From positions 110,394,522 to 110,458,521 of the forward strand of contig OW240917.1 in assembly GCA_933207985.1 (NCBI GenBank): a DNA stretch of 64,000 nucleotides, read 5' to 3'. Shown here in pieces: positions 33,574 to 44,775 of this stretch; the stretch's first letter is position 1; every line of letters begins with the position of its first letter. The notes beneath the pieces were generated by a model. It was given only the letters and a program-made list of their open reading frames with translations, did not search any database and was not told the origin of the DNA. The stretch is from Pelobates cultripes. Its lineage: Eukaryota > Chordata > Amphibia > Anura > Pelobatidae. The position numbers were made by a program, and so were the translations under genes.

Positions 33574-36500
33574 GTAAGGACAGTAGCAATATAATATTAT
33601 GATTACATATCATGAGGCATTTTACAAACACTGTCCTGGGAAATCACATCACAGGCAGGGACCGCAAGCAAGTGATCAAAATGCAAGTCTTGCAAGTTAT
33701 AGGCAAATCTTAAAAGCCCCAACAGCAATACAAATCTCCTGAGCCAAAATATAAAATGCAACCATTTTAGCAGATCATTATCAGACTGTAGATTACATGC
33801 AAAAACAAAACAGATAACTTGCTGTTGAAATATTCGGATTCAGCATTTCAGCAGCAAATCCCAGGTAAGATGTCTAACCATTCTCAATCAGTTTGACTAC
33901 TTACAGTTGGGATGAGGCACAGGGCACCCCTGGCACCATAGCCACTACCGTGAGCAGTAGTGGTTATGGTGTTTGGAGTGTTCCTTCAAACTAACAAATG
34001 ATGGTAAGCATTGTTATGTGATATATGGGCTATTATCAGTACAAATAATTTAGCAGATGAACAATATTTGGTTGAATAAGCTTTGGTCCTTCCGTAGGTC
34101 AAGCGATAAATAAAAAAAAAGCTATGCTTTCCTGGGTTCCTTCAATAATGGCGCAAGTAAGCTAAAGGTTTTCTTATAATTTGCAGTTTCGCATACTTAT
34201 ACTTTGTTTTTGTCAATATATTATATGAAGACTATGGGAGAGCTACAAGCCAGTATCACAGAACCATGTCCTTTAATCCAAGCTTGATTTTTTTTTAATA
34301 TTGGTTGTGCAGTGGTTCTTCAAAGGCTCATAAGAAATTAAACATTTGACCTCAAATTATTACCAAAGGAAAAGCATTTGAGTACAATTAGTGATTTAAA
34401 ACTATGACAACCAGTGCAAAATAATTACAAGCCTTTAAAGACTTGATTTGGTTGTGCAAGAGCCATTGTGGTTTGGAACAGATTATACTAACTAGTTCCA
34501 GAAGTTGTTTAACGCAGAGAACAGATGTTTTAGTACGTAGTTGTATTTAGGAATGTTTTTACAATTGCTGTTAGTGTTACAATTTGTATCCTCATTTCTT
34601 CAGCTGTGAAATAAATCTAGATTTTTATATAAAAAAGCAAAAAAAAAACAGTCATGTATAAACAGAATGACCATAACTAAATTGCAAGTTTTCTTTGAAG
34701 CCCAGAAGTCCTGTTACCCTTTAAATTTACTTTAACGTACTGGGCACATCAACAATAGGAACCCTGTCTCCAATCCATGTTGCTAATAAATAACTCAAGT
34801 ATCACGGAGACAGGACCAGTGGTGTATTTAAGATTTCTGCTGCCCTAGGCAGGACGGTGCTTCGTAAAGTAGTTGTGTCTTAAAATGAGGATAATAAGAA
34901 TGCACACCATCATTTTTATAATATTCATATTCTCCCTATTTTAAACTTCAATGGTTTTCCTATGATTTCCCACATTCTTCAGGCTCATCTGAGTTAGGGA
35001 AAATGTTTTCTTAATCTTAATATGGAATGAAATTCTAATACTCTACTGTGCTATAAAATAAATGTGGAAAACAATGTAAAGTGCACAAGAAATAAATGAT
35101 TTTCATGAAATGGATTAAAAATTATTTATTTTAAATGTAACAGTCCTTCTGATATGGTTGTGATCTGTTTTGTTTAGAATATACCCTAGATTTGCGACAT
35201 TCTTGAATTTTCCTTAAAATTGCAATTCACATGTTTGCAAAATGTTCTGTGGTTTGTTAGAGGAAATACAACAAAAGTGCCCTTACGGTATTATCTGGCA
35301 TTCAGATATATATCAACACTGCTAATTTTTTAATCAGGCACAAGTCAAGGCAAATTTGGAGATTTTTTACTCATCTTCTTTTTGCAGGCAAATAAAAAGG
35401 CAACACTGTTTGCCTATTTGCCCACTTTTGGGACTTTTGGCTCGTAACAGACTCGATTATCTACAACATAGCACAAGAGCAGTGAGCATCCATTGCTCCA
35501 TTTTGGGGGATGGAGTTATTTTTTTTTTTATTAGAAACATAGGGATTGAGCACCCTTTTCTCCTTGGGCAAAGGTACCATATTATTATAATTATATTCCC
35601 CACCAGCATCTATGGAAAGGGTAGGGACTATTCACTAGGCCCTTTCACAAATTTATTACTCACTTCACCCTTCCACACACATTGTGAAGGAATGGCAGCC
35701 ATTCCCTAAGCCCTACCCCAAAGTTAATACTGGGGTCCAATGGTAAAGGCCAACTTTGTTTTTAATGTTTTGTACACAACCAAATAACATATGCTAGGTT
35801 AGGCAGCCTGACAGGTATCGTACAGCTAGTAGGACCTCACATATTGCCCTATTAGGGGTAGAATTCTTTTCAGAAAGTGATATTTTTTACATCCTTGGGA
35901 TGTCTGTGACACCATGACACATTTACTATATGACACCGTTTCCTATGAAGCAGTTTAGTTTTTTTTCTCTCAACAAAGCTGAAATGCCAGTTAGTGAGTG
36001 TCTTTTCTGCATAACTTTTCTGCGACGACAAAACAAATTTTACTTTCATGCCAATAAGATAAAGTTTAAATATGTAAAGCTTGAAGTTAAAATATTTTTG
36101 AGGTATTAATTGTTTTGAGGTATTAATGAGCTGTTATCCCTTAAAACGTTCTGCTTCTGCCCTATTGTCGACTGGCTGGATCATAATACTATAGTGACCT
36201 CTGGTGGCTTCTAGATGTGGAAATATATTTTTATTCTGGCAAATATGTACATGTGTGAATTAGTTGTTGTTATTGGTGACTTGTGCCTGCAAAAAAGGTA
36301 TCCAGATACTATGCCTTGATTTACTATATTTGGATAAGCTTTTCAAATTATTATTTTTAAATATTATTATTAATATTTTTTAATTCTTTAATTTTGTTGT
36401 GCACAGACATATAACAGAATATCTTGCAATGCCCCAACAGATATGCAAGTACAGGAAAACGCATAGCATAACATTTAGTTTACAGGAAGCTGCACAGTTT

Positions 36501-36712
36501 TCTGTTTTATGAAGATAAATTACACTTGCCAGCTTAGGTATATGTAAGTAAGCTATATGAAACTATTGGTTTATAGACTGATTGCTAATAAATCAATAGT
36601 ATTAGTACACTCCTGAGGCCCCCATAATGGGTATTAAGCATTACATCAGGTAAATTGCTATATATCAGGGTATTCAAGTAAGAGTATCATAAAAACATGA
36701 GGGATTGGTTAA

Positions 36713-37120
36713 AGGGACACTGTAGGCACCCAGACCACTTCAGCTAATTGAAGTGGTCTGGGTGCTGTGTCCCTATGGCACTTAGTGCTGCAAAGTAAAA
36801 CATTGCAGTTCCAGAGAACTGCAATGTTTACATTGCAGCTCTAATTCTGCATTCCGCATCCGGAATCCAAACGGACCTTTGGATTTGAATAATGCTTTCC
36901 TAAGGGAAGGTTTAACCCCTTAAGGACACAACTTCTGAAATAAAATGGAATCATGACGGAATATTTCCGTCATGTGTCCTTAAGGGGTTAATGCATGCGT
37001 GGCCATTGATGTGCATGCGCATTAGGTCTCCACCGCCAGCTGACGGTGTGGGGAGGAGCCTGGGTGGAGCACAACCCAGCGCCGAGGGACATCGGCGCTG
37101 GATTCAGGTAAGTGGCTGTA
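36713..37120. mobile_element. TTAA MITE (GTAGGCACCCAGACC family), interrupted
   Basis: Starts after TTAA (36709-36712) with agggacactgtaggcacc and follows the copy at 20757-21217 through the accacttcagctaattgaag hairpin, the gcaatgtttacattgcagct block and the ggattcaggtaagtggctg block (37095-37115). It is interrupted by a 72-bp MITE at 36916-36987. Its expected right end was not found; unrelated GC-rich sequence follows. Confidence 0.75.
36916..36987. mobile_element. 72-bp CCCCTTAAGG palindromic MITE (nested)
   Basis: Exactly 72 bp between TTAA at 36912-36915 and TTAA at 36988-36991. The ends are ccccttaaggacac and gtgtccttaagggg, and a second inner palindrome surrounds catgacggaatatttccgtc. 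CCC...GGG ends with a TTAA target resemble piggyBac. A second copy of equal length lies at 62479-62550. Confidence 0.85.
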
Positions 37121-37860
37121 GGTGAGATATGGGGTTGAACCGATGGCTGCTTCGCCTGCCTCTCTGATTGGGCAGAATGTGGTCCTCGTGTCACAGGCCA
37201 GGTGAGAGACCGCACATGATCTACACTGCTCCAAACCCCGTGGGGTGTCTCCACCTCATTGTTCCAGGTGTGCAAGATCATGAGTCGGGTGGGAAGCTGA
37301 GTCACCAGGGGCCGTGGTTTGCATGCGGGCCGCTTCCTTCTCCCAGAAGAGGTCAAAGGTTCAGTTGAGTCTGGTAATTATGTCCAGGTTCTTACTGCCT
37401 GAGTCAAAGGCGCACGCGGCATCCGCCACTTTGTGTGCCACACAAGGTAGGTTTCTCCTTGTTGCTGCGTGCCCTCAGCGTTGTAGAGGGACCTCTAGGG
37501 TGCAGACCAGGATCACCCTCGCTGGTCCAAAGGGGGAGGGGGACACAGGGCACCAGCCAGCACTTAAAGTAGCTAAGGTTGCGCCAGGCAGGAGATCAGC
37601 CGCTTCTCCCTTGGTGCTCACTAGACCGCAGTGTGCTCAGAGCCGCTTTCAAGACAGTGTGCGCAGAAGAATCTTCTTTGCTGCTTGTAGTTAGTTCAGG
37701 CTCAGGTTTGGACAGCTCCTTTAACGAGTGAGTTTTTAAGAGTCCAATAACAACCCCCAAAAAAATCATGCTTTTGCTGATAATTGCACAGAGCTCATGC
37801 AGGACACATCTTGCAGGCATGGCAGTCAGGCCCCGCCTCCATAAATATTTTAATGTCAAA
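37121..37860 (-). mobile_element. GC-rich fragment, possible LINE 5' region
   Basis: GC-rich sequence different from its AT-rich surroundings. On the minus strand it has two open stretches (37356-36988 and 37859-37596) without any domain I recognise. It interrupts the MITE at 36713. A LINE 5' region is a guess from composition; no tail or target duplication was found. Confidence 0.3.
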
Positions 37861-38249
37861 AAATATGCATAGCAAAATGATTTAAAAAGTATTTGAATTA
37901 TTACATTGTTTTAAAAGATTATCTAAAAATGTGAAATAAATTAAAGAATTTATCCAAAAATGTTACATCAAGATCTATATCAGATGATAAATGAACTTTT
38001 AAACTAGAAAATATACATGTTGATTTGGTGCAGGACTGTTTCTTTATGTAGTATCCTAAATATGGCCTAGATTTGATTATGTTTTATTGACAAATTATCC
38101 ATTCCCAATAAGCCATTTAACTGTTTAGATAATGTATAATCCCTCTGTTACATGCTTATCAGAAACTGATATTTATCAGGATATATATTGAATTAACATT
38201 TTTAAGATATTGTATTTGCAGATTTAAAACCATTTATTAAGGACATAAT

Positions 38250-38560
38250 CCACCTTCCACGAGCTGCACGCGAGTGTTCTAGTTTTATTAATAACCCAGG
38301 GGGCCCTGTTGTCCTCCCAGCCTCCCCCATTGGCATGGATGGATCTATAATAATATTAATAAACCCAGGTAGGGACATAGTGTCCATCCTTAGCTCCCAC
38401 CCACTGGCAGCAGGTGGGGTCTATTAACAAACTATAAAGGGGGGTAGACATGCCATTGTCCACACCCTCAAAATTGTCCAATCTTCTTAGTAGCTAGGGG
38501 TCCTTAAGCCCCTAGCCTCCCCCTACCTCTCCACCCTGATTATATTGAGAGGGGCCCAAT
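38250..38560 (-). repeat. Degenerate relative of the 8540-9300 minisatellite
   Basis: Three diverged units of about 60-75 bp begin at taataacccagg, taataaacccagg and taacaaactataaagg. In reverse complement they follow the same layout as the minisatellite units at 8540-9300 (G/C-run block, gaggac-like block, ttatta block). The two regions therefore look like members of one element family. Confidence 0.4.
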
Positions 38561-38574
38561 AAACTAAATTCCAT

Positions 38575-38781
38575 ATTCTGCAGAGCATGGAGACACTGAA
38601 ATAAGAAGCACCTCTAGCGGCTATCTGAGTGACTACCACTAGAAGTGTTACTAGGCAACATTGTAAACACTGCCTTTTATTTGAAAAGGCAGTGCTTTCA
38701 TTGCTATGCCTGCAGGGACAGGCTGTAGACACCAGAACCACTACATTAAGCTCTAATGGTTCTGGTGACTATAGTGTCCTT
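38575..38781. mobile_element. TTAA MITE, right part
   Basis: The block gcagagcatggagacactga, the hairpin gccttttatttgaaaaggc and the terminal gactatagtgtcctt before TTAA (38782-38785) recur at 57060-57283. The left boundary is uncertain because the minisatellite-like block at 38250-38560 may belong to the same element. Confidence 0.6.
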
Positions 38782-39467
38782 TTAACTAGAGATGAGTACT
38801 CAATGAGAACTCTGTTCCAGCAGGAGAGTTAGCATCAAGCTGCATTTTGTACATTACAGTTATTTTAGTGAAAATTTTGCAGTTAGTGTTAGTGCTGAAT
38901 AAAAAAAAAGATCCCACGGATTAATCCCATACATCAATTTGCCAGAAAATTATCAGCATGACATTGTGTTAATTACAATTTGCTAATTTAGATTTTTTTC
39001 CCGCAGTGTAATTGCTTACATCTGTTATGTAACTTTAATATTTATGAAAAGGTGCTGTCGTTTCTGAATTTTAGAGTAGCATATTTCCCGATTGTAATGT
39101 TATTTTTAGACCATTTCCATTTTGATGTATACCATTTATATATTCAACTGTAACTGTCCCCTCAGTTAAAGCAAACAAGTTTTTTTCCGTCTTTGTTACT
39201 TAAGTGTAGTTTAAAAAATGTGTCATATTAATTACCGTGATTTATTGCTCGCGTATGTGGAGTTTAGTGGTATAACCCTTAGAATAACTGTTACATACAG
39301 TATTTTTACATTTTATATAGTGTCTAGACAGTGTTTATGCACTTCATAATAACTTGTCTGATTAATAATGTGTAGATATATAAAGTAGAGTACTTGTGAA
39401 AGATACACAATATCTGCAGATTTACGGTAGAGTTGAGGAAACTGCTTGTGCCATCTGTATATATTCC

Positions 39468-40552
39468 ATGAAAAACAAAAGAATGTAGCGCTTATATTTC
39501 GAACAATAAGTTATCACCTTTTGGTAACATTGAGGGGACGAAAAAACTTGAACAATCGATGAATCGAATACCTACAACACAAATAATCGAATATAGTGTA
39601 GACAGTATGATACTGAATAATATATTACACATAAATAGTAAAGCTCACTCACAAACAGGGAGCTATAGACCTAGCTCCAGTTAAAATCGCATACGGATCC
39701 GTTTAGGCGATCCTCCCCTATTTAAAAGATGAAACGTATCTTGTCAATGTTGGAGTCAAAACCTATGACTCAATTCACACGTTTTGTGCAGTTAGGGACT
39801 GCACTCCCATCTGTGGTAAATGAATCCAGGGGTCCAAAACAAACTTCAATTTATTAAAACAATAAATAAATAAATATAAAATAATGTGCAGCAATATGCT
39901 CTATACCAGAACGCGTTTCGCCACTTAAGCGTGGCTTTCTCAACTGGATAAATAAAAGAAGCTTGCACATTATTTCTTGGTTTAAAGCATATTTCTGCAT
40001 ATTATTTTATATTTATTTATTTATTGTTTTAATAAATTGACGTTTGTTTTGGACCCCTGGATTCATTTACCACAGATGGGAGTGCAGTCCCTAACTGCAC
40101 AAAACGTGTGAATTGAGTCATAGGTTTTGACTCCAACCTTGACAAGATACGTTTCATCTTTTAAATAGGGGAGGATCGCCTAAACGGATCCGTGTGCGAT
40201 TTTAACTGGAGCTAGGTCTATAGCTCCCTGTTTGTGAGTGAGCTTTACTATTTATGTGTAATATATTATTCAGTATCATACTGTCTACACTATATTCGAT
40301 TATTTGTGTTGTAGGTATTCGATTCATCGATTGTTCAAGTTTTTTCGTCCCCTCAATGTTACCAAAAGGTGATAACTTATTGTTCGAAATATAAGCGCTA
40401 CATTCTTTTGTTTTTCATATATTTTATTTGCAAGTTTGGAAGGTTTTGCCTGAATGTTTAGCAGCTAATCTTTGTTATAATCTATTTCATTGGTATATTA
40501 TTTTGAATATTGATATATACAAGCGCTGGTTCTTACTTCCAATTTTCTCTTT
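39468..40552 (+). mobile_element. Fold-back retroinsertion with 12-bp TSD, Penelope-like candidate
   Basis: Identical 12-bp copies of tgtatatattcc lie at 39456-39467 and 40553-40564. Inside are a left arm (39468 to about 39907), a loop of about 70 nt (39908-39979), a right arm (39980-40418) complementary to the left with only a handful of mismatches, and a unique 134-bp tail (40419-40552) ending in ctctttt. The loop contains a hammerhead-like sequence (39906-39947). A fold-back with a unique 3' tail and a 12-bp duplication fits a retroposed unit with an inverted partial copy, a layout reported for Penelope-like elements. No reverse transcriptase is encoded. Confidence 0.8.
39906..39947 (-). 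ncRNA. Hammerhead-like sequence, core altered
   Basis: On the minus strand from 39947: CCAG (stem I), TTGAGAA in place of CTGANGA, an extra A, stem II GCCAC-GCTTAA-GTGGC, GAAA, CGCG, TT, CTGG (stem I). The stems pair perfectly. The layout, including the extra A and the GAAACGCGT block, is the same as at 1632-1685, but the first core box has changed, so self-cleavage is doubtful. Confidence 0.5.
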
Positions 40553-41354
40553 TGTATATATTCCGTGCCTTCTCGGATCAAAATGTGTTAAATTTGAAAG
40601 ATTTCATGTTATTCCCTTATGTTGGGCTTTACTAAGTGTTCTTCGTTAAGCCCCATTTATGTGCTTACAGTCCTTTAGGGAATAATCCAGGAAATAATTT
40701 ATTTTAACAAATGTGTTGAGCGCACATGATGTCCCATGATATCTGCATTCCCTCCAATGGAGTGTGGACGAAGACATTTTTGACAGAGGTTCTTAATATG
40801 GCAGCTTGAAGGGTTAAGAGGTATTACTCTAGTAAACCAGAAATTTTGAGATTTTTATTATCATGAATGTTTACAGACTTTATGACAGCTTCTAATTGGC
40901 TTCATTATGTCTCTTCCCAGCAAAATACTCTGGGGTTCTCCACTTCAAATGTATTTATTTATGTTATTTTTGTTAAACATTAAAGACAAACACGCGTCTC
41001 TCTCTGTAATCCCTACCCATAATTTGCATTGTTACAAACGTAATGACATTTCTAAATGGAAAAAAATAGGCATACATTACATTATTTACCAATACCAATT
41101 CATATTTATTGAATTGAAAATCACATGTACAGTTTTAACCATTCCAATACCTGAAGTATAGGCTTTCGGTCCCCACTTTTCAAGAAGCCTATAAGTGATG
41201 CCATTGTCTCATTTCATCTGCTCAGGTCTCTGTTGAGTTTGTGGAAGAAACCTCACTCTTTCCTTGCCAGTGCTTGGTGGAAAAATGGGATTTGAAGTTG
41301 GGATTTGAAATGGGATAAGCTGTAGAGCCAGAGGTTACATTTCACTAGCCTATG

Positions 41355-41480
41355 CCTCCATTTATTATTGCTGGATAAGCTTTTGAGATGAGTTAATATT
41401 TTTGGATAAACTTTTAAAGTTATGTAATGTTTTAAAAAATAGTTTATTGTTTAGAATTATTGATATACATATATAAATAT
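41355..41480. repeat. AT-rich GGATAAGCTTTT/TTTGGATAAAC repeat
   Basis: Contains ctggataagcttttgagatg and tttttggataaacttttaaa, the motifs of the family at 22185-22510. It abuts the 5' end of the Ngaro-type element. Confidence 0.5.
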
Positions 41481-41593
41481 GTATTAAGGCCGTTTGGCTT
41501 CTATTTGTGGGAGGGGCTTAAATTAATTCACTCCCCTATATAAGGGACACCCCTTACCTGACTCCATGTTGCTTGAGGTCAGCATCAGAATGA
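41481..41593 (+). repeat. Ngaro repeat A1
   Basis: 113 bp from gtattaaggccg to gcatcagaatga, 95 percent or so identical to A2 at 48477-48589. It includes ctcccctatataag, a TATA-like element suited to a promoter. Confidence 0.85.
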
Positions 41594-42911
41594 TTTCCAC
41601 TTCCGGGTCATCCAGACGCCATTTTACCTGATTACTCCATGAGGTTTTCTAAGCATTTTGTCTAAGTTTGTTCTAAAACCATTGCATGTTCATGCACATC
41701 ATTCGTTTAAACTCACTTGTTTATATCTGTCACTGGCTCATTTCGAGCATTAGCATACTCCCAAACAGGAACACATTCTGTTTCAATTGCCTAAACATCC
41801 TAGGCAATTCAGTGCGTGCATTTCGAATCTCACTGCTCGTTTTGTTTTGTTTCCCTGACATACCAGGCTCACGGTTCGTGCAATTTTCTACCAAACGGGA
41901 ACTAGTTCATGCATTTACTATTGTACTACACACACGTTTTGTGCGTTTACAACCCACGAACAGAACACTGGTTTGTTACAATGACTGTTATTAAGCTATT
42001 ATGTTCACATGTTGTATATTGTTGAACGGGCACTGTTCGTTTCCCTGTCATACAACTATAATGCTGGGGCATAGCTCACGAACAATGTTTCACATAAACC
42101 ATACTGACCCCTACAGGTCACTCTCAAAATCCTCACGTTAACCGTGCATTTGGATTAAAGGGTGTTTTTACCATACAATCAGCATTTCTGACCCTTACTG
42201 GTCAACAGCAAAACTGTCTTCACATGTCACATACAATTTACCAGCCAATATAAATTACACATAAGAGTGTTTTAAACATAACCATAAATTAAACTCCAGC
42301 ACGGGCTCAACTTCAGGTTTAATTCACAATAATTTAAATTTCACATCAAGACCAACAGTGGTTCTACCAACACTGCCACCTACAGGTCTGTCAAGTACAT
42401 TGACAATTTTCATGGGGTTTTACAAACACCAAAACACTGACACCTATAGGTCAACAGACAAACAACATTTCACATACAAGTCAGTATCCAACTAAACTGC
42501 CACCTATAGGGTACTCGGCAGATCTCCAGTGCACTTGCATTTTGCAACACCATTTTCACTGACCCCTACCATTCAATAAGACATACAACAATTCACATAG
42601 CAAGTAGCAAATCAACATCTGGTATAAATACACATATTACACAGTAGCAGACGCATCTGTATATACATAACTGGTAATATAGTTCACATACATTTTTCAC
42701 AGCACGCTGCTCACACAACAGACTTTCCCCTAGCTAGGGGACATACAACATACAAGGTGGGGACAGACCACTTTTTCACTTGTACATACGGCACTTAATG
42801 GGTTAAGATTGATACATATTTAACCAGTATGGCTACGATGTTTAATATTTACACATCACGGCACTTTACTTTTCACATATACTGTATGTATTAAGATAGG
42901 CTTGGTCTATG

Positions 42912-43311
42912 CAGGGCCGTCTTTAACAAGGGGCAAACGGGGCAGCTGCCCCGGGCCCAGTTGCTCCTGGGGGGCCCAAGGCAGCTGCCCTGTGGGCCCC
43001 CTGCCCGCAGCCAGGTCTGAACAGCCCACCGGGATACTGAGAAATATCCCGGTGGCTGCAGCAGGTGATGTAATCAGGGGCCCCGGCCCTTTAAGAGAGC
43101 TCCTGACCGAGCCCCTGTCTTCCTGCCTGCTGGGAGGAAGTGTTGTGAGGTCACTTCCTCCCAATTAACAGAGTGCCGCTGGGGAGGAGGAGGAGGAGGT
43201 ACAGACCAAGAAGACTCCCATCAATCTCAGCCATCCAGCTCCCACTGGACCACAGGGAAGCCACACTTCTGTAAAGGTAAGGAGGTTGGCTAAACTATGT
43301 GAATTCATATG

Positions 43312-43352
<41 letters not shown>

Positions 43353-44775
43353 CTGACTGTGTGTTTGTGTGTATGTGTGTGTATCTGTATCTGACTGTAT
43401 GTATGTGTATCTGACTGTATGTGTGTGTGTGTATATCTCACTGTGTGTGTATATCTCACTGTGTGTGTGTGTGTGTATCTGGCTGGCTGTTATTGTATCT
43501 GACTGTGTTTGTGTCTGACTGTGTGTGTGTGTGTGTGTGTATATCTCACTGTGTGTGTGTGTATATCTCACTGTGTGTTTGTGTATCTGGCTGTGTTTGT
43601 GTCTGACTGTGTGTGTGTGTATATCTCACTGTGTGTGTGTGTGTATCTGGCTGGCTGTTATTGTATCTGGCTGTGTGTGTGTGTATCTGACTGTGTGTGT
43701 GTGCATCTGACACTGTGTGTGTATCTGGCTGTTTGTGTCAGTGTGTGTTTATATGGCTCTGTTTGTGTCAGTGTACATGTGTATCTGTGTGTATGTATAC
43801 CTATGTGTCAGTTTGTATGTATACCTGCTTGTCTGTGTATATGTACCTGTGTGTGTATGAGTGTCAGTATGTGTAAGTGTGTATCTGTGCGTGTGGCAAT
43901 GCATACATCCCATCTAACATTGCACACAAATACAACCCTGCATTCCAAAATTAACAATGCACACAAATACACCACTGCATGTGTATCTGTGTTCCTGTGT
44001 GTATCACTGTTTGTGTGTGAGTGCATCTGTGTGACAATGCATACATCCCAGCATTCCTATGCCAACACTGCACACAAATACATATGTATTTGTGTATATA
44101 TCTGTGTCAGTGTGTGTAAGTGTGTATCTCTGTGTGTGGATGTGCCAGTGTTTTTATCTCTGTGTGCACGTGTATTTATGTATGTGGCTGTGTGTGTATA
44201 CGCCAGTCTTTGTCAGTGTGTGCATGTGTCCAGATGTGTGCATGTATCAGTGTGCTAATGTGTATGTATGTATATCTGTGAATGTATATCATACATCACG
44301 GCAATCAAACACAACATGCAACCACACCCCTGCAAACATTACATACAAACACACCCCTGAATTCAAACTCAAAAAGTATATAGAAACACATCCCTACACT
44401 TAAACACCAATACTACACCCTACATGCACACACATACGGTATACAACAACATGCTCACATTCAAATGCACAAACACTGCTCACAAATACAGCCCTGCAAA
44501 AATGGACAAATGGTAGATCCCCAGCTGGCATAGCATCGTTGGAATTGTACAACAGATGAGGATCTATCTTTTCTCTGCTCTTGCGCTAGAGGGGAGGCTC
44601 AAAACAATGTCTTGCACCAGGGCCCTGTCTACATTAGTTCTGCCACTGTGTTGGGGTGGACAGCGTGATTGCATTCCAGAGAGTGAAAGTGTGGGGGGAG
44701 GGCGAGGGATGGCAGGATCCAGGGGGCCCAAACAAATGCCTGCCCAGTGTCCAATCAATGTTAAAGACGGCCCTG
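42912..44775. mobile_element. hAT element with perfect 8-bp TSD and TG-rich core
   Basis: 1864 bp with ends cagggccgtctttaac and gttaaagacggccctg, flanked by identical ggtctatg at 42904-42911 and 44776-44783. No transposase frame. The core is a long TG/TATCTCACTG-type array (43313-44290), so apparent reading frames rich in Val-Cys or His-Thr are artefacts. It is inserted in the internal region of the Ngaro-type element and is therefore younger. Confidence 0.9.
43313..44290. repeat. TG-rich compound microsatellite
   Basis: (TG)n runs interspersed with tatctcactg, tatctgactg and tatctggctg units, followed by a short AC-rich reverse section after 43905. Potential Z-DNA former. Confidence 0.9.

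Noticed and set aside
37314..37694. 126-codon + strand open frame
   Set aside because: No domain, GC-rich repeat context, no splice or promoter signal.
43305..44403. Long open frames of Val-Cys or His-Thr repeats
   Set aside because: Translations of TG/AC repeats inside the hAT element.
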